Assembly: GCA_903839855.1 (NCBI GenBank)
Contig: CAIMEB010000089.1
Location: 1 to 33,942, forward strand
DNA: 33,942 nt
Reading direction: 5' to 3'
From: an uncultured Methylococcaceae bacterium
GTDB taxonomy: Bacteria > Pseudomonadota > Gammaproteobacteria > Methylococcales > Methylomonadaceae
Both the position numbers and the translations under genes were made by a program. Below are positions 17,051 through 26,017 of the stretch, piece by piece (within the stretch, counting starts at the first letter, position 1; each line of letters starts with the position of its first letter). The notes below the pieces were generated by a model. It did not search any database and was not told the DNA's origin. It saw only the letters and a program-made list of their open reading frames with translations.

Positions 17051-18136
17051 ATGCAAACTAAATATAACACTGATGACTTGAGAATTTGTGGTATTGAAGA
17101 AGTCATTCCACCTGCTCAAGTCCACGATGAAACGCCAATCAGCGAGGAAGCAGCACAAACAACACTTGCAGCAAGAGCAGAAATTCATAAGCTGTTAAGC
17201 GGTGAAGATGATCGCTTATTGGTCGTCGTTGGCCCTTGTTCAATTCATGATCCTAAAGCTGCACTCGAATATGCGGGTCGTTTAAAAGCCATTAAAGATG
17301 AGCTAAAAGATGACCTGATTATTGTTATGCGGGTTTATTTTGAGAAACCACGTACTACTGTGGGCTGGAAGGGTTTGATTAATGACCCTGATCTTGACTC
17401 AAGCTTTAATATCAATAAAGGCTTACGCATCGCTAGACAGGTTTTACTTGATATCAATACATTGGGCGTCCCTGCCGCCACTGAATATCTGGACTTGATT
17501 TCACCACAATATGTGTCTGATCTGATTGCTTGGGGTGCTATTGGCGCTAGAACGACAGAAAGCCAGGGTCATAGAGAACTGGCCTCGGGTGTTTCCTGCC
17601 CCATCGGCTTTAAAAACTCAACAGATGGCACCATCAAAATTGCTATTGATGCCATCAGAGCAGCCATGAGCCCACACCATTTCTTATCGTTAACTAAAGC
17701 CGGACATTCGGCCATTTTCTCAACGACCGGCAATGAAGACGTGCACATTATCTTAAGAGGTGGCAATGGTCGCCCTAACTATGACGCAGTGAGTGTTGAA
17801 CAAGTGGCTGAAGGCTTGATAGAAGCGGGTTTAAAACCTAATATCATGATAGATTTTAGCCATGCAAATAGTTTAAAACAGTGTCAACGACAACTCATCG
17901 TAGGTCATGACGTTTGCAACCAAATTACTAACGGTGATTATAGAGTGATGGGCGTTATGATTGAAAGTCACTTAAAAGCCGGCAATCAGGATGTTATTGA
18001 AGGCCAGGAATTAACCTATGGCCAAAGTATTACTGACGCCTGCTTATCTTGGGAAGACACTGCCCCTCTATTAAAAAATCTAGCTGCCGCTGTCAAAACG
18101 CGCAGGCAAATCAATACCAAAGGGAGTTTGAACTGA
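17051..18136 (+). CDS. aroG: 3-deoxy-7-phosphoheptulonate synthase (DAHP synthase, AroG/F/H type)
   Basis: First enzyme of the shikimate pathway, joining PEP and erythrose 4-phosphate. I start at the ATG at 17051 (361 residues) because it matches the E. coli AroG beginning (DDLRIKEIKELLPP versus [14 protein letters not shown] here); a frame starting at 17000 would add 17 unrelated residues. Family blocks include [58 protein letters not shown] and [10 protein letters not shown]. Which aromatic amino acid inhibits it cannot be told. The stop TGA overlaps the thiSG start by one base. Confidence 0.95.
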   Translation: MQTKYNTDDLRICGIEEVIPPAQVHDETPISEEAAQTTLAARAEIHKLLSGEDDRLLVVVGPCSIHDPKAALEYAGRLKAIKDELKDDLIIVMRVYFEKPRTTVGWKGLINDPDLDSSFNINKGLRIARQVLLDINTLGVPAATEYLDLISPQYVSDLIAWGAIGARTTESQGHRELASGVSCPIGFKNSTDGTIKIAIDAIRAAMSPHHFLSLTKAGHSAIFSTTGNEDVHIILRGGNGRPNYDAVSVEQVAEGLIEAGLKPNIMIDFSHANSLKQCQRQLIVGHDVCNQITNGDYRVMGVMIESHLKAGNQDVIEGQELTYGQSITDACLSWEDTAPLLKNLAAAVKTRRQINTKGSLN

Positions 18137-19113
18137 TGATTGTTTATGTTAATGGTGAAGCGCAGGAGTATGCTGAAAATATCACTGTTGCAAACGTTAT
18201 TGACAGCCTTGGACTCACCGGAAAAAAAATTGCCGTTGAGTTAAATAAAGAAATATTACCCTTTCAACAACACAGCACCCAAATGTTACACGCTCAAGAT
18301 TCTTTAGAAATTGTTCACGCGATTGGCGGTGGCCAAGAAGATACTTTCGTTCTTGCAGGAACCACTTATTACTCAAGATTATTGGTTGGGACAGGAAAAT
18401 ATAAAGATCTTGAAGAAACCCGTTTAGCGATAGAAGCCAGTGGCGCTCAAATTGTCACGGTGGCTATTCGACGCACTAACATTGGTCAAAACTCGGGTGA
18501 ACCCAATTTATTGGATGTTATTTCACCGGATAAATACACCATATTACCCAATACCGCCGGCTGCTACACCGCAGAAGATGCAGTAAGAACCTGTCGTTTG
18601 GGACGGGAATTATTGGGTGGCCATAACCTGGTCAAGCTAGAAGTCCTAGCTGATCAGAAAACGCTGTTTCCTGATGTCCAAGAAACTTATGCCGCTGCTA
18701 AATTATTGGTTAAAGACGGCTTTGATGTGATGGTTTATACCAATGACGATCCTATCGCCGCAAAAAAATTGGAAGACATTGGCTGTATTGCGGTCATGCC
18801 GTTAGCCGCTCCAATAGGTTCAGGTTTAGGCATCCGTAATCCATACAATATTTTAACTATTATAGAAAATGCTAAGGTGCCTATTCTCGTTGATGCAGGC
18901 GTGGGTACGGCTTCAGATGCGGCGATTGCGATGGAATTAGGCTGTGCCGGTGTACTGATGAATACCGCGATTGCTGAAGCTAAAAATCCAATACTCATGG
19001 CTTCAGCCATGCGTAAAGGTATTGAAGCCGGTCGGGAAGCCTTTTTAGCAGGTCGTATGCCTAGAAAGCGCTTTGCCTCTGCTTCTTCCCCTATCGATGG
19101 TATGTTTTTTTAA
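18136..19113 (+). CDS. thiG: ThiS-ThiG fusion: sulfur carrier and thiazole synthase
   Basis: 325 residues from the ATG at 18136, with AGGGAG nine bases before it; earlier in-frame starts lie inside aroG. Residues 1-66 are ThiS ([20 protein letters not shown] ... [11 protein letters not shown]) and residues about 70-325 are ThiG ([37 protein letters not shown], the active-site region [27 protein letters not shown]). ThiG makes the thiazole phosphate of thiamin from DXP, dehydroglycine or glycine, and sulfide carried by ThiS. In free ThiS the terminal Gly-Gly is thiocarboxylated; here the glycines (64-66) are internal, so cleavage or another mechanism is needed. The fusion is known in other proteobacteria. 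Confidence 0.93.
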   Translation: MIVYVNGEAQEYAENITVANVIDSLGLTGKKIAVELNKEILPFQQHSTQMLHAQDSLEIVHAIGGGQEDTFVLAGTTYYSRLLVGTGKYKDLEETRLAIEASGAQIVTVAIRRTNIGQNSGEPNLLDVISPDKYTILPNTAGCYTAEDAVRTCRLGRELLGGHNLVKLEVLADQKTLFPDVQETYAAAKLLVKDGFDVMVYTNDDPIAAKKLEDIGCIAVMPLAAPIGSGLGIRNPYNILTIIENAKVPILVDAGVGTASDAAIAMELGCAGVLMNTAIAEAKNPILMASAMRKGIEAGREAFLAGRMPRKRFASASSPIDGMFF

Positions 19114-19118
19114 CCTGC

Positions 19119-19808
19119 ATGAGCGATGCTGAACAAACTCTGCCGCAAAGGATTCGAAGCTTTATCCGAAGGCAAGGACGCCTCACACCCGGCCAGCAAC
19201 AGGCGATAGATCATTACTGGGATACGTTTTGTTTAGACCCTAAGCTGGATTATGATTTTACCCAGGTATTTGGTCGTCAAGCGCCTCTCTTTCTTGAGAT
19301 AGGCTTTGGTAATGGTGATAGCCTAGCTAAAATGGCTGCCGCTAATCCAGACAAAGATTATATTGGCATTGAAGTACATAAGCCGGGCGTGGGTCATTTA
19401 CTGATACTGTTGAATGAACAAAATATCAGTAATGTCAGAATCTATTGTCACGATGCCATTGATATTCTGGAACACAAACTGCCTGATCACAGCCTGGCCG
19501 GTCTACATCTCTTCTTTCCTGATCCTTGGCACAAAAAGAAGCATCATAAAAGACGTATCGTTAGACCCAGCTTTGTTGAACTATTAAACAAGAAACTAAA
19601 AATCGGTGGCTATTTCCATGCCGCAACTGACTGGCAGGATTATGCTGAATCGATGCTAGCGGTGTTATCGGAAGATTCTGGCTTAAGCAATGCCAGTCCA
19701 ACGCAGGATTATTGCACTTGCCCAGAATACCGCCCTCTCACCAAATTTGAGCAGCGGGGTATCCGCTTAGGTCACGGTGTTTGGGATTTAATCTTTACCA
19801 AAACCTAG
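19119..19808 (+). CDS. trmB: tRNA (guanine-N7)-methyltransferase
   Basis: 229 residues, typical for TrmB. The SAM site is LFLEIGFGNGDSLAKMA, and FFPDPWHKKKHHKRRIV is the family motif for tRNA binding and catalysis. The C-terminus TKFEQRGIRLGHGVWDL is also diagnostic. It methylates G46 of tRNA at N7. The start lies five bases after the thiSG stop, making aroG-thiSG-trmB a likely transcription unit. Convergent with the GH5 gene at a spacing of only 19 bases. Confidence 0.96.
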   Translation: MSDAEQTLPQRIRSFIRRQGRLTPGQQQAIDHYWDTFCLDPKLDYDFTQVFGRQAPLFLEIGFGNGDSLAKMAAANPDKDYIGIEVHKPGVGHLLILLNEQNISNVRIYCHDAIDILEHKLPDHSLAGLHLFFPDPWHKKKHHKRRIVRPSFVELLNKKLKIGGYFHAATDWQDYAESMLAVLSEDSGLSNASPTQDYCTCPEYRPLTKFEQRGIRLGHGVWDLIFTKT

Positions 19809-19827
19809 TTCAACGTAGGTATTCTGT

Positions 19828-20946
19828 TCAGAAGCGTTCAGGTAACCAGCCTTTCTCCACGCAATCACGAAAACTCCATTGCGGCATAGTTTCAGTCTTA
19901 TAACTCCAGAAAAACCATCCCAAGTATTTTTCAAAGGTCAGTAACTGTGCCGCCGCATAGCCTTTGTAGAAAAGGGACTGCTGAAATGCGTCGATGGTCT
20001 GCACGGGATCATCAAAAGATCCTTGTAGCCACTGTGTTTCCATTTTTAAATCCAGACCTAAACTCCATTCACCAACATAAGTTGCATGTCCCAGGTTTTG
20101 AATAATAGCATCCGCCTCTTGCTTCCACTCAACGACAGAATGCACGATATGGGTATAAATATCGGCTTCCTGATCCTTCGGATCAAAACATTGATAACGA
20201 TGAATGTCGAATAGGACATGACTATATTCTGGCTCTGCTAAAAACCCCTCATACTCATGAAATGACCGGAACCCATCATGAAAAACAATAGCCACTTGAT
20301 CCGCTTTACAGTAGCGGCGAATACGATGATAAGCCGCCGTGGTATAAGCTTTTAATACATCAGTATCAATATCCCAGCGCGGTTCATTCAATACTTCAAT
20401 CGCATGTAAGACCGAGCGATCTTGGTAACGCTCGGCAAGACGCTCCAATACCTCTAACGAATAATTGATATAATTGGCATTGTTAGGCCAGTCACAGACA
20501 TTTTGAATACCCCCATTATCAAAGCCATTCTGACATCCCGGTGCGGCATGTAAATCTAAGACCACCTGCAATTGATACTGTTCCGCCCAATCGAAGGCGT
20601 GATCAAGTATCTCTATCCCGCCTTCTACATAAGGGCTTAAGAACTCACCATAAGCAGAATGATAAGGATAGCCTGCGCCAAAAATCCAATGACCGACGGG
20701 AATCCTGACCGCATTAATACCGATGCTAGCCAGCCAGGCAAAATCGTCAACGGTAATAAAGGTATCCCAATGTGTTTTTAGCGATTGCCGAGCCTGCTTA
20801 CCTAACTCAACACAATAAGAGGTTTCATCAAGGGCTTGCAGACCTTCAAACAAACTGGGCGTCATCCATTTCTCAAGTACTAGCCAGCCGCCTAAATTAA
20901 CGCCACGCAGCTTTTTAATACCCGTATTGTGTGATGTTAGTTTCAT
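19828..20946 (-). CDS. Glycoside hydrolase family 5, exo-1,3-beta-glucanase-like (BglC type)
   Basis: 372 residues from the ATG at 20944-20946; a longer frame would start with TTG inside the upstream ABC gene. KKLRGVNLGGWLVLEKWMTP is the hallmark of the exo-beta-1,3-glucanase branch of GH5. The acid/base is E188 in EVLNEPRWD and the nucleophile E293 in YVGEWSLGLD; LDLHAAPGCQNG supplies sugar-site residues. No signal peptide is visible, so it should be cytoplasmic, which is unusual for a polysaccharide hydrolase and suggests action on imported or intracellular glucan or glucoside. It follows the ABC-type gene by 25 bases in the same direction, so the pair is likely co-transcribed. Confidence 0.85.
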   Translation of the reverse strand: MKLTSHNTGIKKLRGVNLGGWLVLEKWMTPSLFEGLQALDETSYCVELGKQARQSLKTHWDTFITVDDFAWLASIGINAVRIPVGHWIFGAGYPYHSAYGEFLSPYVEGGIEILDHAFDWAEQYQLQVVLDLHAAPGCQNGFDNGGIQNVCDWPNNANYINYSLEVLERLAERYQDRSVLHAIEVLNEPRWDIDTDVLKAYTTAAYHRIRRYCKADQVAIVFHDGFRSFHEYEGFLAEPEYSHVLFDIHRYQCFDPKDQEADIYTHIVHSVVEWKQEADAIIQNLGHATYVGEWSLGLDLKMETQWLQGSFDDPVQTIDAFQQSLFYKGYAAAQLLTFEKYLGWFFWSYKTETMPQWSFRDCVEKGWLPERF

Positions 20947-20971
20947 AAAGCCCAAGCATCTATTACTTGTT

Positions 20972-22666
20972 TTATAAGATAATTCGTCGTGAACGAAAGG
21001 CTTCGGCAACCGGTTGGTTTGAAAGAATGATTAAAGTTGCATCAGGTAATTGCTGACATATCAGACGTAACATAACCTCTTCTGCCTCAGGACTTAATGA
21101 GTCAAACGCTTCTTCTATCAACACCCATTTAGGTGCGTATAACAATAAACGCACAAAACCTAAGCGCTGCTGCTGTTCGCGAGTCAGGATCTTATCCCAT
21201 TCATCCACCTGTTCAAGTTGCTCCAGTAAATCCCCAATGCCAGCTACCTTAAACAACTCATCCAGTGAAGCTAAACTGCAACCCTCGGGTAAACAAGGAT
21301 AGCAAATAGCAGCTCGTAATGTCCCATCAGGCAAGTAAGGTCGAGGCGACATAAAGAACATAGGTTCGCCATCAGGCAACTCAATACGTCCAGAACCCCA
21401 AGGCCAAAGACCGGCAATGGCTTTAAACAGTTTTGATCCTGAGGCCATATCCCCCTTAATCAATAAGTGCGCACCCTGGTGAATTTTTTCATTAATATCA
21501 GACACGAGCACTTCGCCACTGAGCTTAGAGATGCATAAGTTATCAAACACCAAGATATTCTGTTCAGGTTTTTCTACTGAAATTCTTTGCGGATCGGGAC
21601 GGGCGATTTCTAACTCCAATTCATTTAAAGCATTAACCAGACTATTAACCCGCTCAACCGAAGCACGCCATTGAGCAATGGCAGGCATATTATTCGCTGG
21701 CCAGGACAAGGCGCTGGACATTTGTTGAAAAGCTTGTACTGATTGCATCAATGCACCCAGGGTAATATTTCCCAAGATGTAACGCGGTGCCGCAATAAGA
21801 ATGGGAAACGCCATGGACAAGACTGAATAACCCGAGTTAAAAACAAGTATGTTAGACCAGGCATTAGTTTGATGATTATAAACTTTAATAATTTCTTGAA
21901 AGAAATGCTGAAAACGCCTTTGCTCATTGCTTTCACCATGAATAAGCGCAATGGCTTGCGAATGTTCTCTGGCTTTTACCAAGCTGAATCTAAAATTAGC
22001 TTCAGCCGTTTGCATGGCATTCGTCGCTATGGTTAATGGCTTTCCAACCCACCAACCTAAAACTGAAGCGACAGAGGCGTAAATGATAGCAACCCACACC
22101 AAATAGCCATAAACAGAAAAGCTAAATAACCCTAAATCTAGAACTACCTCGCCCGAAAGATGCCAAAGAATATCGGTAAAGCTAATGAGTAGTAACAAAC
22201 TATAAAACAGGGAATGCAATAAAGTAATCGCTTCATCGGTTGCAATTCGAATGTCTTCGGCTATTCGACCATCGGGATTATCATGCTCTGCGGTCTGAAT
22301 GTGAGTGACTTGATAATGACGCCCCTTACTCATCCACTGACCAATAACACGCTCTGTTAACCAGGCTCTCCAACCGACTTGCAAACCTCGCTTAACTTTT
22401 AGATGTATCGCCGTCACAACGATACTGGCGACAAAGATCAAAATGAGGTAGCCAATCTGAGTCAATAATCCAGACATAGAGCGTTGTTCAATCGCATCAA
22501 ATAACGCCGCACTCCATTGGGTTACAATCACGGCAAGCGCCATCTGTAAGATAGTAAGAACAATTAAAAATAAGGTTTGTTGACGGATAATGACCTTGTT
22601 TTCGGAACACCAAAAAGGCCCAGCCAACTTTAAGAATTGCATAAAAAATCCGCGTTGCGCTTGCAT
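20972..22666 (-). CDS. YddA/SbmA-type ABC protein with degenerate nucleotide-binding domain
   Basis: 564 residues: an ABC_membrane_2 domain of about six membrane helices (1-345) followed by an ABC domain (370-564). The fold is recognisable from AIAGLWPWGSGRI and RPYLPDGTL, but every ATPase motif is altered. Walker A reads GDMASGSK (405-412), with Ser-Lys where Lys-Ser is expected. The Q-loop has no Gln (FMSPRPYLP). The signature reads LTREQQQR instead of LSGGEQQR. Walker B reads VLIEEA instead of LLDEA. The H-loop reads LSNQP instead of GHRP. The frame is intact and begins with a strong AAGGAGA site, so it is maintained as a protein, perhaps not as a pump. It pairs with the GH5 gene. Confidence 0.8.
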   Translation of the reverse strand: MQAQRGFFMQFLKLAGPFWCSENKVIIRQQTLFLIVLTILQMALAVIVTQWSAALFDAIEQRSMSGLLTQIGYLILIFVASIVVTAIHLKVKRGLQVGWRAWLTERVIGQWMSKGRHYQVTHIQTAEHDNPDGRIAEDIRIATDEAITLLHSLFYSLLLLISFTDILWHLSGEVVLDLGLFSFSVYGYLVWVAIIYASVASVLGWWVGKPLTIATNAMQTAEANFRFSLVKAREHSQAIALIHGESNEQRRFQHFFQEIIKVYNHQTNAWSNILVFNSGYSVLSMAFPILIAAPRYILGNITLGALMQSVQAFQQMSSALSWPANNMPAIAQWRASVERVNSLVNALNELELEIARPDPQRISVEKPEQNILVFDNLCISKLSGEVLVSDINEKIHQGAHLLIKGDMASGSKLFKAIAGLWPWGSGRIELPDGEPMFFMSPRPYLPDGTLRAAICYPCLPEGCSLASLDELFKVAGIGDLLEQLEQVDEWDKILTREQQQRLGFVRLLLYAPKWVLIEEAFDSLSPEAEEVMLRLICQQLPDATLIILSNQPVAEAFRSRRIIL

Positions 22667-22761
22667 AACTAATTCTCCTTGCGATGAGTTAATACCTCAA
22701 ACACCGCGTTGTTATTATTATAATTTTTTACCTGTATTTTGCTCTTCTACCCTACTAACGA

Positions 22762-23052
22762 CTAATCTTCTTTATCTACCCATTCTTCTAAAGCAGCAAT
22801 AATACTTTTTGCCTGATCTTTACTGGATATATTAAACTTCGACTTTTGTTGATACTCACCATTACGTTTTTGGTAACGACGAATAGTGTATTTATCAGGG
22901 CCATATTCTTCTTTAGCACGATTCCAATCCTGATAACGATACATTATTGTCGCCCATGCCCCCTTAGTCAGCACTTTCTTATCCAGTTCTTTAACGGTCT
23001 GAATGCCGCCATCTTCATAGGTTACTGTTAACTCATCTACCGTTTCAGCCAT
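22762..23052 (-). CDS. Conserved small protein of unknown function
   Basis: 96 residues, cytoplasmic by sequence (no signal or membrane segment), rich in charged residues: MAETVDELTVTYEDGGIQTV, then TKGAWATIMYRYQDWNRAKE, then YTIRRYQKRNGEYQQKSKF and a terminal helix. It resembles short hypothetical proteins of gammaproteobacteria, from memory, but no function is known. The even composition, ATG start and position between a terminator and the ABC-GH5 pair support a real gene. Whether it is cotranscribed with the downstream pair (95-base gap) is unclear. Confidence 0.75.
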   Translation of the reverse strand: MAETVDELTVTYEDGGIQTVKELDKKVLTKGAWATIMYRYQDWNRAKEEYGPDKYTIRRYQKRNGEYQQKSKFNISSKDQAKSIIAALEEWVDKED

Positions 23053-23107
23053 GTCATTCTCACTTTATTCATTTTAACTAGCAATTTACACAATGACCCA
23101 ACCGATA

Positions 23108-23143
23108 AAAAAGCGAGGTCTCCTAATGTCAAACTCGCTTTTT
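23108..23143 (-). terminator. Intrinsic terminator after the YVTN gene
   Basis: A 10-bp inverted repeat AAAAAGCGAG / CTCGCTTTTT with a 16-base loop. Read on the minus strand it gives a GC-containing stem followed by a run of Ts, 37 bases past the stop of the beta-propeller gene and before the 96-residue gene. Confidence 0.75.
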
Positions 23144-23179
23144 AGGATAACTTATAGTGTACGAACCCTACAAACTTAA

Positions 23180-24139
23180 TCACTTACCCAAAAACTGTCC
23201 AAACGCTCGACTACCTTGACCCGTTTTAATTGTCTCAACTACTTTAAGCACTTTGGCATCAATCACTGATACGGTATTATCAAACCAATTAGCCACATAA
23301 ACATGCCGATCATCAGGGTGAGTATTAATACCCTCAGGTTTACTACCGACTTCGATTAAAGCAATTTCTTTTAATGTTTCCGTGTCAACAACTGAAACAG
23401 AACCATCATCTTGATTCGTCACCAGTAAACGTGAATCATTAAGTGCTAAGGCGGTAGCGTAAGGCAAGGTACTGACCTTAACTGTCGCAATAGGCAATAA
23501 TCGACTAGCTTCCAAAACTGTTACATCATCACTTTTTACATTGGCAACATAAATACGCTCGCCTCTGCTATCAATCGTCAATCCAAAGGGATGAGAACCC
23601 ACGAGGGTAGTCTTAGTCACTATTAAGGTTGACAGGTCAATCTTGGAAACTGAATCACTTAGTCTATTAGCAACGTACAGCCAACGGTTATCTGGGCTAA
23701 CAATCAAGCCAGAAGGGGATTTACCGACACCAATAGTTTTAATAACCTTAAAACTATCAGCATCCACCACATCAACTTTATTGTTGTACCAATCGGCAAC
23801 ATAGATTCGCTTACCATCTGTGCCCACTGCTATGCCCAAAGCCCCTTCACTCACCGGCACTTCAGCAATAATAGTTCTTTTTTTAACGTCTAACACTGCA
23901 AAGCCTTTTGCTTCTGGAGTGCTGATATACACTTTATCGCCTGCAGGAGCGACTGCAACACCTGCAGGTTTGCCCTGCACACTGATAGTGTCAACAACTT
24001 TACCCAGCTCAGTATCAATAATAGAGACACTATTGCCCAGCTGATTACTGATATAAGCAAAAGGAGCTGCCGCTAAGGAGCCTACAAAAAAAGTTGTAGC
24101 GATCAACATCGCTACAACATGGCATTTAGGTAAAAACAC
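23180..24139 (-). CDS. Periplasmic YVTN-family beta-propeller protein (YncE-like)
   Basis: 319 residues: an N-terminal signal segment (ending about SLAAA), then about seven repeats of 40-45 residues each carrying a version of 'YVANxxxNxVSVID...VGxxPxGIAV'. Examples are YISNQLGNSVSIID, YVADWYNNKVDVVD, YVANRLSDSVSKID and YVANWFDNTVSVID. This predicts a seven-bladed propeller in the periplasm, probably a binding or scaffold protein. The start is GTG at 24137-24139 with AGGA seven bases upstream; an ATG ten codons in is possible. It begins ten bases after the MxaD-like gene, so the two form an operon. In methylotrophs such propellers occur near PQQ and methanol dehydrogenase genes (family knowledge). 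Confidence 0.88.
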   Translation of the reverse strand: MFLPKCHVVAMLIATTFFVGSLAAAPFAYISNQLGNSVSIIDTELGKVVDTISVQGKPAGVAVAPAGDKVYISTPEAKGFAVLDVKKRTIIAEVPVSEGALGIAVGTDGKRIYVADWYNNKVDVVDADSFKVIKTIGVGKSPSGLIVSPDNRWLYVANRLSDSVSKIDLSTLIVTKTTLVGSHPFGLTIDSRGERIYVANVKSDDVTVLEASRLLPIATVKVSTLPYATALALNDSRLLVTNQDDGSVSVVDTETLKEIALIEVGSKPEGINTHPDDRHVYVANWFDNTVSVIDAKVLKVVETIKTGQGSRAFGQFLGK

Positions 24140-24149
24140 CCGATCAATC

Positions 24150-24713
24150 CTACTTTTCAGCCAAAGACTTCAAGTTGAACAAACCTGTTTTAATAACGGC
24201 GCCTACCGCAGCGTTCGCAGTTTCTTCGTTCATTTCAACTGGGGGATTGTTATTGGTGTAAGCACGGTAGTAACCTGCAGTCCATGAAACCACTGAGGTA
24301 TCTCCTTTTGCTTCGACTTCTATGCTGGCTGAATAGTTATCAACTGGCAGCGCAGGCACCTTTTCTTCAACACCTGCATGTACAATAGTTTTTGCTGTAC
24401 TAATGTCAGTGATTTTATAAGCATAAGTCTTCTTAGCTTCATCATATTTTTTTAATTCTTCGGTGATAGTGCCACCGTCTTTTAAGGTCAATACACGTGT
24501 TGCACCTTTAACGTTTCCACCATTGACCGTGGTGTTAAAAATATCTGGGTGCCAAGACATATCACCAAAATTTTTAATAATGCCCCATACTTTATCAGCG
24601 GATGCATTAATAGTAATTTGTTCTTCGGTCTTTTGACGTACTGGACCGTGAGCATTGACAACCGCTGAGAACAAAAATAAAGCGATTGAGCCAACAAACA
24701 TAACTTTCTTCAT
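24150..24713 (-). CDS. MxaD-like periplasmic SRPBCC-family protein
   Basis: 187 residues from the ATG at 24711-24713, chosen because GGAG lies just upstream and a signal peptide (MKKVMFVGSIALFLFSAVVNA) follows; the longer frame has no ribosome site. The mature protein would begin HGPVRQK, then ASADKVWGIIKNFGDMSWHP, GATRVLTLKDGGTITEELKK, and YRAYTNNNPPVEMNEETA. These features match MxaD, a periplasmic START-like protein that in methylotrophs promotes interaction of methanol dehydrogenase with cytochrome cL. The symbol is withheld because no mxa cluster is nearby, so it may be a paralogue serving another PQQ dehydrogenase. The beta-propeller gene follows by ten bases. Confidence 0.8.
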   Translation of the reverse strand: MKKVMFVGSIALFLFSAVVNAHGPVRQKTEEQITINASADKVWGIIKNFGDMSWHPDIFNTTVNGGNVKGATRVLTLKDGGTITEELKKYDEAKKTYAYKITDISTAKTIVHAGVEEKVPALPVDNYSASIEVEAKGDTSVVSWTAGYYRAYTNNNPPVEMNEETANAAVGAVIKTGLFNLKSLAEK

Positions 24714-25129
24714 GATAACTCCAAATGTAAACTTAAAAACTGAGGCTGGCATTATATGATAAGTAATTGATGCAAGCATCAGTTGACGCATTTAAATTGT
24801 CATTGATGATCAAAACTCAGGTGTGCTGCCAACTACGACTAATTGCAATTGTATATTTCCGTGTCATAGTGCCAAGCTTGTGTAATTAAAATTAACCTAT
24901 AAATTACAGTCAGATACAAAAAAATAAGATGAAGATAATAGTTGTTCTGGTAAAATTCAGATCATTGCACAGTCCGGTTAATAAGTTAACAATGTTACAA
25001 TTGGATGGCATCAACTGGCAACGTGTGCCCCGCTTCAGCGGGTAGCACGGTATGGCAACACCTTTACAAATTATTGCCAGACAAACTGATGAACTGGCTA
25101 CCAAAATGTACGAATCGTGAGTTAACTTT
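24714..25129. other. Intergenic region between the MxaD-like gene and the SDR gene
   Basis: About 415 bases. A perfect minus-strand -10 TATAAT (24756-24751) lies 38 bases before the MxaD-like ATG, with no good -35. At 25025-25048 a hairpin forms (GTGC CCCGC loop GCGGG ta GCAC). On the plus strand 24993-25120 reads, through one TAG, as MLQLDGINWQRVPRFSG then MATPLQIIARQTDELATKM and a stop before the SDR; this looks like a scrap of former coding sequence but I cannot identify it. Confidence 0.45.
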
Positions 25130-25960
25130 ATGGGATTATCAAAAACAATTTTAATTACTGGCTGTTCTACTGGTATAGGGTATAGCGCAGCATTGCACTT
25201 AAAAGAAAGGGGACATCATGTGATTGCTACCGCAAGGTCACTAGACGATGTTCAACGTTTGACAAATGAAGGATTTACTGCACTACAATTAGATTTGGCT
25301 GATAGCCCAAGTATTCATCGAGCTGTTAAGGAGGTAGTGGCGTTAACTGATGGTAAGATTGATGCCCTGTTTAACAATGGTGCTTTTGGTCAACCGGGTG
25401 CTGTTGAAGATTTAACAAGAGATGTGCTTAGGTTCCAATTTGAAACTAATTTATTTGGCACACATGAGCTAACCAATTTGATCATACCGTTGATGCGCAA
25501 ACAAGGTCATGGTCGAATAATCTATAACAGCTCTATCTTGGGATTAGTGGCTATGCGTTATCGTGGCGCCTATAACGCTAGCAAATTTGCTTTAGAAGGA
25601 TTGGCTGATACTTTACGCCTTGAGCTTGATGGCACATCTATTTATATCTCACTAATAGAACCCGGTCCCATTCTAAGCAACTTTAGAACAAACTCGTATA
25701 CCCTATATAAGAAAAATATAGCTTTTGAACAGAGTTTTCATAAACCTGCATACGAAGCGATGGAAGCGCGGCTGCAAAAAGAAGGTGCTGCCGTAGCATT
25801 TACGTTACCAGCCAAAGCGGTTGTTGATAAAGTAATTCATGCTTTGGAAGCGAAACAACCTAAAATACGTTATTACGTTACATTTCCAACTTATTTGTTT
25901 GCGTTTCTTAAGCGCATTCTGCCTATGTCTTGGCTGGATGTTTTAGCTAAAAAGGTTTAA
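25130..25960 (+). CDS. Short-chain dehydrogenase/reductase
   Basis: 276 residues, classical SDR. The cofactor motif TGCSTGIG (10-17) at the end of strand 1 with R36 favours NADP; NNGAFG (82-87) stabilises the fold; the catalytic set is S135, Y148 and K152 (YNASK). EPGPILSNF follows as the usual substrate-loop start. The C-terminal YYVTFPTYLFAFLKRILPMS is hydrophobic and may associate with membrane or lipid substrates, as in the DltE/SDR family members acting on fatty or ketone groups; the substrate cannot be read. It stands alone, convergent with pgi. Confidence 0.88.
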   Translation: MGLSKTILITGCSTGIGYSAALHLKERGHHVIATARSLDDVQRLTNEGFTALQLDLADSPSIHRAVKEVVALTDGKIDALFNNGAFGQPGAVEDLTRDVLRFQFETNLFGTHELTNLIIPLMRKQGHGRIIYNSSILGLVAMRYRGAYNASKFALEGLADTLRLELDGTSIYISLIEPGPILSNFRTNSYTLYKKNIAFEQSFHKPAYEAMEARLQKEGAAVAFTLPAKAVVDKVIHALEAKQPKIRYYVTFPTYLFAFLKRILPMSWLDVLAKKV

Positions 25961-26017
25961 ATCTGTTCTCATTTGTCCCAGCTTTATTGGCTGCAACGAT
26001 TGATACCTTGATAGCAA

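Noticed and set aside
16958-17188. Cysteine-rich minus-strand frame opposite the start of aroG
   Set aside because: It mirrors the aroG coding strand, lacks a ribosome site, and its cysteines come from the complement of GCA/ACA-rich codons.
18049-18135. Longer thiSG frame starting inside aroG
   Set aside because: The extra residues match no ThiS protein, while the ATG at 18136 has a good ribosome site and the expected ThiS start.
20947-21009. N-terminal extension of the GH5 enzyme
   Set aside because: It begins with TTG within the ABC gene and adds residues not found in GH5 proteins; the ATG at 20946 fits.
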